A stretch of 64,000 bases of DNA from positions 124,001 through 188,000 of the forward strand of contig NZ_JAEPPI010000002.1 in the NCBI RefSeq assembly GCF_017641085.1, read 5' to 3'. The notes under the pieces were generated by a model. The model did no database searches and had not been told where the DNA came from. It saw only the letters and a program-made list of their open reading frames with translations. The position numbers and the translations under genes are program-made. This document shows positions 9,127 to 17,706 of this stretch, one piece after another. Each line of letters opens with the position of its first letter. Position 1 is the stretch's first letter. The stretch comes from Gracilimonas sp. Its GTDB lineage: Bacteria > Bacteroidota > Rhodothermia > Balneolales > Balneolaceae.

Positions 9127-10581
9127 TCATTCTACTTCCATTTCCATAGTATCAACATAAGGTACCTGACCGGTTGCCAGATCGTATTGAGCTTTGGCAC
9201 TCAGATATTCAAAAACCATCAGCGCATAGTTTACTTCCGCCTGACGGACCTGTACTTCGGCATCTGTAACTTCTAATTGTGAACCGATACCATTCTCCAG
9301 TCTTGCAAGCGCCCGCTGATATCCTTCCTCGGCTTGCTCAAGAGCTTGTTTGCGAGCTTCTGCCGTCTCAAAACTTTTGTTCAGCTCTTCAGCTGCAGAT
9401 GCAACCTCATTTTCAGCAGACAACTCAGCTGCGCGAATTTGTTCTTCGATATCCTTCCGGGCAATCTGGGCGCGTTGAACGTCAGCCATTCTTTTGAAGC
9501 CTTCAAATATGGGCAGGCTTACATTAATCCCGAGTGTCTGAAATCTTGTGTTGTTTTCGAAAAAGGTGGGGCTGCCCGGTTCGGCTGCGCTCCATTGCAA
9601 GTTGTAGGATGCTGTGATGGTTGGCAGAAACCGGCTCTTCACCGCCTGAATTTCTTTTTCATTCAGGTTTAGTCGTGCATCCAGAATACGAAGATCGCCG
9701 CGCTCATCCACAAACGAGCTCATGGGTTCCTCTTCTCTCTGATAAATAAAGGGGTTCATCTGGTCGATTCTTTTGATCTGGGCATTCTCCTCAGCACCTG
9801 CATCTTCTGATACGATATCAAAAGCGTTGAAATTTCCCTTCACTTCAAAATCAACCTGTAGTGGTAATCCCAGCGCCAACTTCAGCCCCCGGTAAGCTTC
9901 ATCAACCGCATACTTAGCTTCGATTAACTGTGGACGCTGATTGCTCAGCTGCACTTCAAGTTGAAGCACGGCGTATTCATCAACAAGTCCGGCCTGCTGA
10001 CGGGCACGGTTTTCTTTCAGGTTCTGCTCAATTCGCCTGATCTGAGCTTCCTGCAGCCTTAGCTGCTCTTTAGCAACCAACACCTGATAGTAAGCTACCC
10101 GGGCTTGTGTTATAATCTGCTGAGTTGTGGCCCGGAGGTTTTCCTGCTGAACAGTCTTGAAAATTTCTGAAGTGGAAAGTCCTACAAAAACCTCGCCCCG
10201 GAAAATGTTTTGGGTAACCGTAAATCCACCCTGCCAGTTATTATCCGTTCCGAATGCTACGGGCACCAATTCATCGGGATCTGCATTCTGATCAAATATG
10301 ATGGCCGGAATAAAGTTTACAGGCACTTCAAAGTTCCGGGTGTAGCTCATGCTTGAAGAGATATTCGGATACACTTCGCTGTACGCAATATCAACGAGTT
10401 CATCCGCATCTTTTACGGAAAGCAGTGCCCGATTAACCTGTGGATTGTTGGCAACGGCCACCTTGATGGCATCTTCCAGTGTTAGTTCTGCATCAGCAAA
10501 TAGTGAGTCGCCTTTTACCTGTCCAAATGCCGTTGATTGTAAGAGCAAAAGCAATCCTGTTACAAGGAAAGTAAATCTCAT
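9127..10581 (-). CDS. TolC-family outer-membrane efflux channel
   Basis: Outer-membrane trimeric channel subunit of the RND system. The frame is open from 10629, but the Met at 10581 starts a clean signal peptide (MRFTFLVTGLLLLLQSTAFG, cleaved after GQ), so I place the start there. The mature protein shows the two OEP repeats: LTLEDAIKVAVANNPQVNRA at the N-terminus, long coiled-coil stretches (LRLQEAQIRRIEQNLKENRA), a second repeat around LGINVSLPIFEGFKR, and GIGSQLEVTDAEVQ near the end. It is the first structural gene after tetR, whose stop lies about 70 bp upstream, and its stop overlaps the longer possible adaptor start. Confidence 0.92.
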   Translation of the reverse strand: MRFTFLVTGLLLLLQSTAFGQVKGDSLFADAELTLEDAIKVAVANNPQVNRALLSVKDADELVDIAYSEVYPNISSSMSYTRNFEVPVNFIPAIIFDQNADPDELVPVAFGTDNNWQGGFTVTQNIFRGEVFVGLSTSEIFKTVQQENLRATTQQIITQARVAYYQVLVAKEQLRLQEAQIRRIEQNLKENRARQQAGLVDEYAVLQLEVQLSNQRPQLIEAKYAVDEAYRGLKLALGLPLQVDFEVKGNFNAFDIVSEDAGAEENAQIKRIDQMNPFIYQREEEPMSSFVDERGDLRILDARLNLNEKEIQAVKSRFLPTITASYNLQWSAAEPGSPTFFENNTRFQTLGINVSLPIFEGFKRMADVQRAQIARKDIEEQIRAAELSAENEVASAAEELNKSFETAEARKQALEQAEEGYQRALARLENGIGSQLEVTDAEVQVRQAEVNYALMVFEYLSAKAQYDLATGQVPYVDTMEMEVE

Positions 10582-10652
10582 GGGTGAGTGAGTTGTCATT
10601 AGTTTAAGTGGTTCTGAAAATTGGTTCAAAAAAAGCGGGAGCTTCTACGGTT

Positions 10653-11357
10653 CTATTTAGATTCTGTTTCAAAAATTGACTTCGAGTCAATATCTTTTTT
10701 ACTCTCATCCGTTGCAATTCCGCAACCGATGAGTTTCATATAGCCTTCGAACAAAGAATTCATCTCTACTTTGTTCTTTTCCAAAAGATGAAAATGCGGA
10801 GTATTCTGATGTAAATAAGCCAGGTTTACCATTCCATGAGAGGTGCTCCACAAAAGAACAGCCAGCTCTTTTGCATCATAAGAATCATTTATAGATCCGT
10901 CTTGCATACCTATCTGAATAGCGCGAACCATGCTTGTAAAAGAAGTATCCATATTGGATTGACACATTTCGATGTATTCACTTTCACCAAGCTGATCAGT
11001 GTCTTTCAGGTTATCAAAAAAGCGCATAGACCGGAAAAACTCCGGATGAGATCGTACAAAATTCAGGAAGGTTGCCCCGATGGTATATACCATTTCAATT
11101 CCGGGAAGGTCTCGGATTAATACATCCGAAATCTGCCCGGAAAGCATATTGGTGGCTTTATTACAAATACCCAGTACCAGGTCGGTCTTATTTTTGAAAT
11201 AATGATACAGCGAGCCTTTGCTAACCTCTGCCCGCTCAGCCACTTCATCCATATTGAGATGGTCAAGTCCCTTCTCAAGGATCAACTCCTCGGCCGACTC
11301 CAGGATCAGCAGCTTTTTCTGTTCTTTTTCGCGCTCTTTGCGCTCCGATGTTCCCAT
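10653..11357 (-). CDS. TetR-family repressor of the adjacent efflux operon
   Basis: DNA-binding regulator, 234 aa, with the TetR N-terminal helix-turn-helix at about residues 14-60 (ILESAEELILEKGLDHLNM, then VAERAEVSKGSLYHYFKNKT). The C-terminal ligand-binding half shows no recognised family signature. The first gene of a minus-strand tetR-tolC-adaptor-RND array, it almost certainly represses its own operon and is released by a pump substrate. Two matching palindromes support this: one 5 bp upstream of its ATG and one inside its own 3' end just before tolC. The ligand is unknown. Confidence 0.9.
   Translation of the reverse strand: MGTSERKEREKEQKKLLILESAEELILEKGLDHLNMDEVAERAEVSKGSLYHYFKNKTDLVLGICNKATNMLSGQISDVLIRDLPGIEMVYTIGATFLNFVRSHPEFFRSMRFFDNLKDTDQLGESEYIEMCQSNMDTSFTSMVRAIQIGMQDGSINDSYDAKELAVLLWSTSHGMVNLAYLHQNTPHFHLLEKNKVEMNSLFEGYMKLIGCGIATDESKKDIDSKSIFETESK
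10676..10690. promoter_or_regulatory. Candidate TetR operator upstream of tolC (inside the 3' end of tetR)
   Basis: Perfect 6-3-6 palindrome TTGACTTCGAGTCAA, located within the last codons of tetR and about 95 bp upstream of the tolC start. It matches the palindrome at 11361-11375 at 13 of 15 positions. Two copies flanking a TetR gene and its target operon are the expected layout for operators, but binding is inferred. Confidence 0.65.
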
Positions 11358-11361
11358 ATAT

Positions 11362-11374
11362 TGACTTCAAGTCA
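11362..11374. promoter_or_regulatory. Candidate TetR operator at the tetR start / divergent promoter region
   Basis: Perfect palindrome TGACTTCAAGTCA (arms TGACTT/AAGTCA, central C), ending 5 bp before the tetR start codon on the minus strand. It shares its core with the second palindrome at 10676. Its position would block tetR translation initiation or transcription, and it lies 104 bp from the divergent EamA gene, which might also be controlled. Confidence 0.65.
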
Positions 11375-11478
11375 TTTTTTGAATTGAGGTCACAAAACTA
11401 CAGACATTCTGAAATAGTTCCTAACTTTTTCGGGTAAAAAAATTATGACCACGAATTCGTTACTCAGATCCCGATTCA

Positions 11479-12477
11479 TTGGGTGTAACAGTGTTGGGGT
11501 TCAATAAAAAGTTCGGTTTAAAACTGCTTAACCCTTACCTTTTGCCTCACCAAAAAAATCAGTCTTTGAAGCGACCGTATTTAATTGACCTCAGCCTGAT
11601 CCTTGTAGCCATTATATGGGCATTGAACTTCAGCATTGTAAAAGTTTCTCTGCGCGAGATGGATCCTTACAGCTTCAATGCACTGCGGTTTATCTTCGCC
11701 ACCGCCTTGTTATGGTATGTAGCCCGCAAAAGAGGACATTCTCTAAAAGTAAAGAAAGAGCATTTTTGGAAATTAGTGGGCATCGGGATAGTCGGCAACC
11801 TGTTTTACCAGCTGTTCTTCATCATCGGGGTGAATTACACCTATGCAGCAAATGCCGCCGTGATGCTGGGCACCATTCCTATTTGGGTAGCTTTGCTTTC
11901 TCAGTTTTTTACGGATGAAAAACTTACGCTACTGAAAGGTCTCGGCGTTTTATTTGCCTTTGCCGGAGTGACACTCATCATTATGGGCGGACAGGATACC
12001 CTTTCCTTTGAATCCGAAACATTCCTTGGAAATATCATCACTCTTGTTGCCGCCGTGTGCTGGGCTACCTACACCATCCTTTCCAGAAAATACCTGGCTA
12101 TTTACAGCCCTATACAGTATTCGGCATTTATGTCGGTTGTCGGGCTTATTGCCTTGCTGATCGTTGGACTGCCCTTTCTGATCAAACTGAACTGGAGTGA
12201 AATTTCATACATTGGCTATGGCGGGATTTTCTATAGCGGGGCCTTATCGATCGGCCTGGCTTACATTATATGGAATAACGGCGTAAAAATGATCGGCGCG
12301 GTTCGCACAGCCGCTTACCAAAACCTGGTGCCGGTATTAGGGCTGATATTCGGACTGGTTTTATTAGGTGAAGAACTCTCCGTTCTTCAATATATTGGGG
12401 CCGGATTAGTTATTACCGGAATAGTGTTAGCACGATTAACTGTAACTTCCTTTAAGAAATCTGTAAAAACAAAGTGA
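11479..12477 (+). CDS. EamA/DMT-family transporter
   Basis: Inner-membrane drug/metabolite transporter, up to 332 aa, with ten hydrophobic segments in two EamA repeats. The first runs from LILVAIIWALNFSIVKVSL, the second from LVAAVCWATYTILSRKYL and ends with LGEELSVLQYIGAGLVITG. The start is uncertain: the frame opens with TTG at 11479, a GTG follows at 11491, and no in-frame ATG precedes the first membrane helix. It is divergent from tetR and its last codons overlap the GTG start of the SLBB export gene by 4 bp, so the two are probably translationally coupled. Export of a sugar precursor or other metabolite is possible but not shown. Confidence 0.85.
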   Translation: MGVTVLGFNKKFGLKLLNPYLLPHQKNQSLKRPYLIDLSLILVAIIWALNFSIVKVSLREMDPYSFNALRFIFATALLWYVARKRGHSLKVKKEHFWKLVGIGIVGNLFYQLFFIIGVNYTYAANAAVMLGTIPIWVALLSQFFTDEKLTLLKGLGVLFAFAGVTLIIMGGQDTLSFESETFLGNIITLVAAVCWATYTILSRKYLAIYSPIQYSAFMSVVGLIALLIVGLPFLIKLNWSEISYIGYGGIFYSGALSIGLAYIIWNNGVKMIGAVRTAAYQNLVPVLGLIFGLVLLGEELSVLQYIGAGLVITGIVLARLTVTSFKKSVKTK

Positions 12478-14210
12478 GAACCAATTTGAAATCGATTACA
12501 AAACGACTGTTCAGCGCTCTTCTTTTTCTAAGTTTAATACTAGGCGCGATGCATCCTGCCATTGGGCAAAATAATCAAAGCAACAACCAAAGCGGGACCG
12601 GACTAAACCTGAATTTCGATATTTTTGACGGAAGTTATTATTCAGATCCGCTTGGCATTCAATTGGCTGCACGGCAGCTTCCTTATGATGGCACCATCGA
12701 CAAAAGCACTTATGAGCTGGGAGTAAATGATCTGCTTTCGATAAGAGTAGAAGCTTCTAAAAACTTTTTTATCCGGGGCGTAATGGTTAACCCCGCCGGT
12801 GATGTCATTATTCCATCTATCGGACCGGTAAATGTAGACGGGCTCACCATCACCGAAGCCGAACAAAAGATTAAAGAGGAATCAGAAGGTTATGTGAAAA
12901 ATGCCTCCGTGGTTATCACACTTGAAAGTCCCCGACCGATTTACATTCAGGTTACCGGTGGTGTACCATATCCGGGGAAGTATATGATTCCTTCCCAATC
13001 GCGGGTTGATCAAGCCATTTATTCATCCGTTACGGACGGAAGTCGCGACCTGAGAAATGCCTCCCTTTCCAATTCCAGTGATTTTTTAACAAAGGGTAAT
13101 TATGCCTACCGGAACATCAAAATCGAACGGGAAGACGGTTCTGTAGAGTATGCAGACTTGGTATCCTATTTCAGGATCGGGGATGCTGAATTCAACCCAA
13201 AAGTTAAAGACGGGGATATCATCACCCTGAAAAAACAGAATATTGAAACTCCGAAAGTCAGTATTTCCGGTGCTGTGAAAGCAGATTATGAGTTCCAGTT
13301 TATTAAAGGGGACACTCCGGAAAAGCTGTTACAAATAGGCGGCGGTTTTGAAGTAATTGCCGACACCAGCTACCTGATGGTATTCCGAAGAACGGATACC
13401 GGAGCTGAGAAAATTATCGTAGAACCTGAAAACTGGGACACTTTCAAACTACAGCCCAATGACCGGGTAGTAGCTCCATTCAGTGACGAAAAAAATACTT
13501 CCGCCTCGGCCTGGGTATATGGTGAAGTTGAAATTCCCGGTAACTTCCCGGTCTATTCCGGAGAAACTACCGCACTTGAACTGCTGGAACTCTCCGGTGG
13601 CTTGACGAACAATGCCCTCCCCCAAGCAGCCTACCTGATGAGAAGTGGCGGCTTTAGAAATGAAATTCCGAATAAGTTCAACGCAGACCTGATGCGCCGA
13701 ACTTCCGATCAGGTAATTCAAGGGTTGGAATACCTGGAAGCGGAAACCAAGCTCAGCCAAAACAAAGTGTATATCGACCTGAAAGACGAAAGTCAGCTTG
13801 CAGGCCTGAAGATTTTTGATGGAGACCGTTTGTACATCCCAAGAGACGAGAATACGCTTTTTGTATTTGGTCAGGTAAACAATCCTGGTTACTTCCCTTA
13901 CACGCCGGGAGCCAATGCCATGGATTATGTGAGCCGCGCCGGTGGATTTGCCCTGTCGGCCGACAAAGACCGTGTATTCGTGATCAAAGCAGGCAATGCC
14001 ACCTGGTACCGACCGGGCGAAACGGAAATCCAGTCCGGCGACCGCATATTTGTTGACCGCCAGCCGGTAGAAGAACTGAATGCGTTACGAAGCTATCAAA
14101 TTCAGAAAGAGAGCATCAAAAACACCCGCATACAGCTGATTATGACCGGTATCAGCACCATTACCGGAATTATAACTACGTATGTAGCTATTCAGAATAT
14201 CAGGAATTAA
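12474..14210 (+). CDS. Polysaccharide export outer-membrane protein (Wza-like, multiple SLBB domains)
   Basis: Outer-membrane secretin-like channel component for capsule or exopolysaccharide. The GTG at 12474 opens a signal peptide (LFSALLFLSLILGAMHPAIG). A Poly_export domain follows at about residues 75-150 (YELGVNDLLSIRVEASKNF, GDVIIPSIGPVNVDGLTI). At least three SLBB-type beta-grasp repeats come next (IYIQVTGGVPYPGKY, AWVYGEVEIPGNFPVYSGET, LFVFGQVNNPGYFPYTPG). A C-terminal hydrophobic helix (IQLIMTGISTITGIITTYVA) could correspond to the Wza membrane helix. At 578 aa it is longer than Wza because of the extra SLBB repeats. It overlaps the EamA stop by 4 bp and faces the rest of the locus, encoded on the opposite strand. 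Confidence 0.9.
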   Translation: MRTNLKSITKRLFSALLFLSLILGAMHPAIGQNNQSNNQSGTGLNLNFDIFDGSYYSDPLGIQLAARQLPYDGTIDKSTYELGVNDLLSIRVEASKNFFIRGVMVNPAGDVIIPSIGPVNVDGLTITEAEQKIKEESEGYVKNASVVITLESPRPIYIQVTGGVPYPGKYMIPSQSRVDQAIYSSVTDGSRDLRNASLSNSSDFLTKGNYAYRNIKIEREDGSVEYADLVSYFRIGDAEFNPKVKDGDIITLKKQNIETPKVSISGAVKADYEFQFIKGDTPEKLLQIGGGFEVIADTSYLMVFRRTDTGAEKIIVEPENWDTFKLQPNDRVVAPFSDEKNTSASAWVYGEVEIPGNFPVYSGETTALELLELSGGLTNNALPQAAYLMRSGGFRNEIPNKFNADLMRRTSDQVIQGLEYLEAETKLSQNKVYIDLKDESQLAGLKIFDGDRLYIPRDENTLFVFGQVNNPGYFPYTPGANAMDYVSRAGGFALSADKDRVFVIKAGNATWYRPGETEIQSGDRIFVDRQPVEELNALRSYQIQKESIKNTRIQLIMTGISTITGIITTYVAIQNIRN

Positions 14211-14245
14211 GACCGAGTTAGGTTGTTTTCCCTTTGAATAGATTT

Positions 14246-15181
14246 TTAATCAGGGGCTGGGTAGTCATTTTCCAACGAGTCAGCCATCGTTTTAAAATAT
14301 TGCTCCCCTGTAATCTTGTGTAGAGTATTAAGTTGTGAAATGTGCACTCCATGGTAGAACTCTTTTGTAGGCTTATTATTTAAATCATAAAAGCTAATCC
14401 CACCAGGATTACGGTAATCACTTATGTACCGCTCTATAGTTGTAATAGAGGCCTGAAGCAACTTTAATACTTCTTCATCCTGCGTCATTAGGTAATAATC
14501 ATAAAGCCCAAATGTTGCAAAGATAAATCCATTTAGTACATGTACAGGTTTTTCTATTATGTATTCCTCAATCCAAAAATAACCTTCAACATCAATAAGC
14601 GAAATCCATTGCTCTTCCTGGCTTTTAAGCAGCTTAAGAGATTCAAAAGTTTTAGAAGCCCACTCTGAATATTTAGGATCACCGGTTACATTATATAGGC
14701 GGGTAAAAAAAGTTAAAATCCGGCCCTGTGCCATCCCTGAATACCACGGGCTTTTTAGGAAATCTCCGCTCGAATAGGTGTAATCAAAGTTATAAGGGAA
14801 AAGGAACTTATCGTTTGCTTGATTAGCATTTTCGACCAGCCTATTTGCGATGCGCTTGGAAAGTTTGAGGTAATCCGGATCACCGGTTCGTACATATCCG
14901 TCTACAAAGCTAATTCCTAAAGCAGATATATATACCGGGTGGTAATAGGGCGTACCATCGTACACATACATCGGTACTGAATCCTGGTCAAAAGCATCCA
15001 TTGTCATGGAGCGAACATATTCTCTTATATATGGCATTTCATGATAGGGGAGCTCTTGAATTGAATAAGCTTTTAGGTTTACCTCCGACAAATCTTTTAC
15101 TTTTTCAGATTTCTCAGAAAGTAGGTTACACCCTGAAATAATCAAGATAATGGGTATTATATATTGCCATCTAAACATCAC
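14246..15181 (-). CDS. Lipoprotein with D-glucuronyl C5-epimerase C-terminal domain
   Basis: Predicted to convert glucuronic acid to iduronic acid within a polysaccharide chain. The 311-aa protein starts with a lipoprotein signal (YIIPIILIISGC). The rest resembles the C5-epim_C alpha/alpha-barrel: YHPVYISALGISFVDGYV, SPWYSGMAQGRILTFFTRLY near residue 140, ISLIDVEGYFWIEEY near 200 and HVLNGFIFATFGLYDYYLM near 220. The usual N-terminal beta-domain of animal GLCE is absent. Its start overlaps the flippase stop by 4 bp, so it belongs to the same transcript. The lipobox implies a periplasmic, membrane-anchored enzyme acting after polymerisation, as AlgG does for alginate. Activity on a heparosan-like polymer is inferred. 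Confidence 0.8.
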   Translation of the reverse strand: MMFRWQYIIPIILIISGCNLLSEKSEKVKDLSEVNLKAYSIQELPYHEMPYIREYVRSMTMDAFDQDSVPMYVYDGTPYYHPVYISALGISFVDGYVRTGDPDYLKLSKRIANRLVENANQANDKFLFPYNFDYTYSSGDFLKSPWYSGMAQGRILTFFTRLYNVTGDPKYSEWASKTFESLKLLKSQEEQWISLIDVEGYFWIEEYIIEKPVHVLNGFIFATFGLYDYYLMTQDEEVLKLLQASITTIERYISDYRNPGGISFYDLNNKPTKEFYHGVHISQLNTLHKITGEQYFKTMADSLENDYPAPD

Positions 15182-16449
15182 TCAACCTTATATTTTTTTG
15201 TTAAATTAATTATCCAAATTAAGTTTATTACCTGTATTAATATGCTGACTCCACTGAATAATCCAATAGCAAGGTAAATACCACCCATATTTGCTCCTGC
15301 AATTATAGCTACCACTCTTATAATGAAGAGAGCTATCTCAAAATAAAACGATTTATTATGCTCGTTATAAATCAAAGGAATATAGGTTACAGGAGAAATT
15401 AGGAAGACAACAAATAAAAAAGGCGCCAATAATTGAACCAACTCACCTGACACTAACCATTCTACCCCAAAAACAAACTGAAAAATTTCCGGCCCGAAAA
15501 AAGTAAGAATACCGAATGGAATCACTGATAACATAAAAAGTTGTTTAAGTGTTTTTTTGGTATAACCTCTTAAACTAATTTTATCGTTATACATTTCAGA
15601 TACTTTTTGACTGAATACCTGATAAAAAGCACTGGCTATTAATTGTACAGGTACAATACAGACCATATAGGCCAGACCGTAATAACCAACCGTTTTTTCA
15701 TTAAAAAAATAACTCAGAAGTATTGGTATTACACTTAATGAGAGGGCGTTTACAAATGCATGGGGAGCATTTACTTTCAAAAACTTCTCATACTTTTTCA
15801 TCAAATAAGAAGCCCTTTTTAATGAAAAAGAAGAGGTTAAATAATTATCTACTTTATTCAATTTTCTTAAAAGGTATCCTGAAGAAAATAGATCCCCGGA
15901 TAGCTTGCCAATAATTAACCCTCCACTTAAAAACCCCATTGCCCCAAGAATTACCTGGAAGCCCCCCACTAAAACTGACCTGATCGTTTTGCTAACTGAT
16001 ATAGGACTATACTCTTTTTCTCTGTTTAGCCCATTCTGTGAAGCTTTTATAACAGCAAATAAAAGAATGTTTATAGGTACTAAAAATAAATATGCCCCCA
16101 TAGAGGGACTATTGAATATCTGGAGAATCTCTTTCCAAAATACCAAAGTAATCAACATTACAACCATTGCAACGCCAATGGTTAATAGCATAGCAACTTT
16201 AAACAAATGCTGCGCATTATAGCGACTCTTGGTTATTAAAATCGCAAAGTCATACCTCCCGGTTGCAAAAGAACTAATTAGAGAAAGCATGGCCAAATAA
16301 ATAGTAAATACTCCAAAATCAGTAGCATCATACATCCTGCTTATTATCGGAGAAACTATCACAGGGACAAATAGCGCAAAACCATTTCCAACAACCAAAG
16401 TAAAAATATCCCTCAACTCACTGGGGATTTTTTTATAAAGCTTTTTCAT
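15178..16449 (-). CDS. Wzx-type polysaccharide flippase (MOP/RfbX family)
   Basis: Inner-membrane protein of 423 aa with about 12 hydrophobic helices, expected to flip lipid-linked oligosaccharide repeat units to the periplasm. The N-terminus is typical of the family: LVVGNGFALFVPVIVSPIISRMYDATDFGVF, split here over helix one and the conserved DFGVF turn. Long hydrophobic stretches continue to the end (ILIQVINLIWIINL). It precedes the C5-epimerase gene with a 4-bp overlap. Local sequence is clearly AT-rich relative to the housekeeping genes outside the locus, which is common in polysaccharide loci subject to transfer. Confidence 0.85.
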   Translation of the reverse strand: MKKLYKKIPSELRDIFTLVVGNGFALFVPVIVSPIISRMYDATDFGVFTIYLAMLSLISSFATGRYDFAILITKSRYNAQHLFKVAMLLTIGVAMVVMLITLVFWKEILQIFNSPSMGAYLFLVPINILLFAVIKASQNGLNREKEYSPISVSKTIRSVLVGGFQVILGAMGFLSGGLIIGKLSGDLFSSGYLLRKLNKVDNYLTSSFSLKRASYLMKKYEKFLKVNAPHAFVNALSLSVIPILLSYFFNEKTVGYYGLAYMVCIVPVQLIASAFYQVFSQKVSEMYNDKISLRGYTKKTLKQLFMLSVIPFGILTFFGPEIFQFVFGVEWLVSGELVQLLAPFLFVVFLISPVTYIPLIYNEHNKSFYFEIALFIIRVVAIIAGANMGGIYLAIGLFSGVSILIQVINLIWIINLTKKYKVE

Positions 16450-16524
16450 ATGTTGAAAAGAAATTTCATTTTTAATCGAATCGTATAAACTTTTGTCCTC
16501 ATTCTCACTTAGACCAAATAATTC

Positions 16525-17706
16525 TTGAAAATAGCTTTAATTAGTCACCTTTTCCCAACAGAACTTCACCCTTTTTCAGGAAAGTTCATAAAAGACCAAT
16601 TGACCATGCTCAATAGTGAGCCGGGAATTGAGGCGGATTTAATTGTACCAACCCCTTTTTCCATTCCATTTACCAAGCGAAAAAGGAAGAACCATTCTGA
16701 TTTACTTGTTAACTGTGAAGCTAATCGCCTTCGATATTTATCATTTCCACGTAAAAGATTCCCGACACTCATTTCAGCAAGCCTTTCTAAAGTCGTTGGG
16801 AATTACTTTAAGAATCAAACTTATGATGTCATTAATGTCCACTGGATTTATCCGGATGCACTGTGTATACCTGAACTGAAGCAGTTGGGCTTTAAAACAG
16901 TACTTACTGTACATGGAAGTGATTGGTATCAAAGTAAAAATAATAGAACGTTGAGCAAGCTGTTTGGAGAGGTTCTTCATCACGTAGATAGGGTTTTATA
17001 TTCTGGCCCAAAGCTTAAAGAAGACATGGAATCTCACTTTCCATTTCTGTCTCGAAAATCTGAAATCATTTACAATATGGTGGATGAACATCTATATGAT
17101 GTCCCGGCTGTAGAAGAAAAGGATTCTGCGAAAAAGGAGTTGAACTGGGACACAGAAAAAACCCATAGCTTAACAGTAGCAAATATTCGTCATGAAAAAG
17201 GGATTGACCTCTTACTCAAATCCATAAATGAAGAAATGGGATTAAAAAATACCCACTTCCATATTATTGGAGCGGCAGGGCCGGAAAGTTATATGACCGA
17301 AATCCATTCGCTTCTTAAAGCCAATTCATTTGATAATATCACCATTCATCAACCTGTTCTTCCTGGCCAGCTTATTAAGTATTATCATGCCGCAGATTTC
17401 TTTACCCAGCCAAGCCGGCGAGAGGGTTTTAGCGTGGCCATATTAGAGGCAATGGCTTGTGGACTTCCTGTGATCTGCACTGATGTTGGAGGCAACAGGT
17501 TTCTCATTGATGACCAAACCGGCCTATTAATCAATAATGGCACTTCCGGAAAACTCAGCGATGAACTCCGGAAAATGGCTGAGCAATATAAATCTTACGA
17601 TAGAAATGTTATCCATAGTAAAGTAACATCTAAATATGGACGTGAAGCATTCAAAAAAAGATTACTTGGCAACTTTACTGAAGTATTAGCAGATTATACT
17701 GTATAA
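16525..17706 (+). CDS. GT4-family glycosyltransferase
   Basis: Retaining glycosyltransferase of the GT-B fold, 393 aa, adding a sugar to the growing repeat unit on the cytoplasmic side. The TTG at 16525 gives the expected N-terminus (MKIALISHLFPTELHPFSG). The acceptor half carries VLTVHGSDWY near residue 130. The donor-binding half carries VANIRHEKGIDLLLKSI near 215 and the E-x7-E signature in PSRREGFSVAILEAMACGLP near 305. It is the only plus-strand gene in this part of the locus and runs tail-to-tail into the next GT4 gene, with a 21-bp overlap of the 3' ends. Sugar specificity cannot be read from sequence. Confidence 0.87.
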   Translation: MKIALISHLFPTELHPFSGKFIKDQLTMLNSEPGIEADLIVPTPFSIPFTKRKRKNHSDLLVNCEANRLRYLSFPRKRFPTLISASLSKVVGNYFKNQTYDVINVHWIYPDALCIPELKQLGFKTVLTVHGSDWYQSKNNRTLSKLFGEVLHHVDRVLYSGPKLKEDMESHFPFLSRKSEIIYNMVDEHLYDVPAVEEKDSAKKELNWDTEKTHSLTVANIRHEKGIDLLLKSINEEMGLKNTHFHIIGAAGPESYMTEIHSLLKANSFDNITIHQPVLPGQLIKYYHAADFFTQPSRREGFSVAILEAMACGLPVICTDVGGNRFLIDDQTGLLINNGTSGKLSDELRKMAEQYKSYDRNVIHSKVTSKYGREAFKKRLLGNFTEVLADYTV

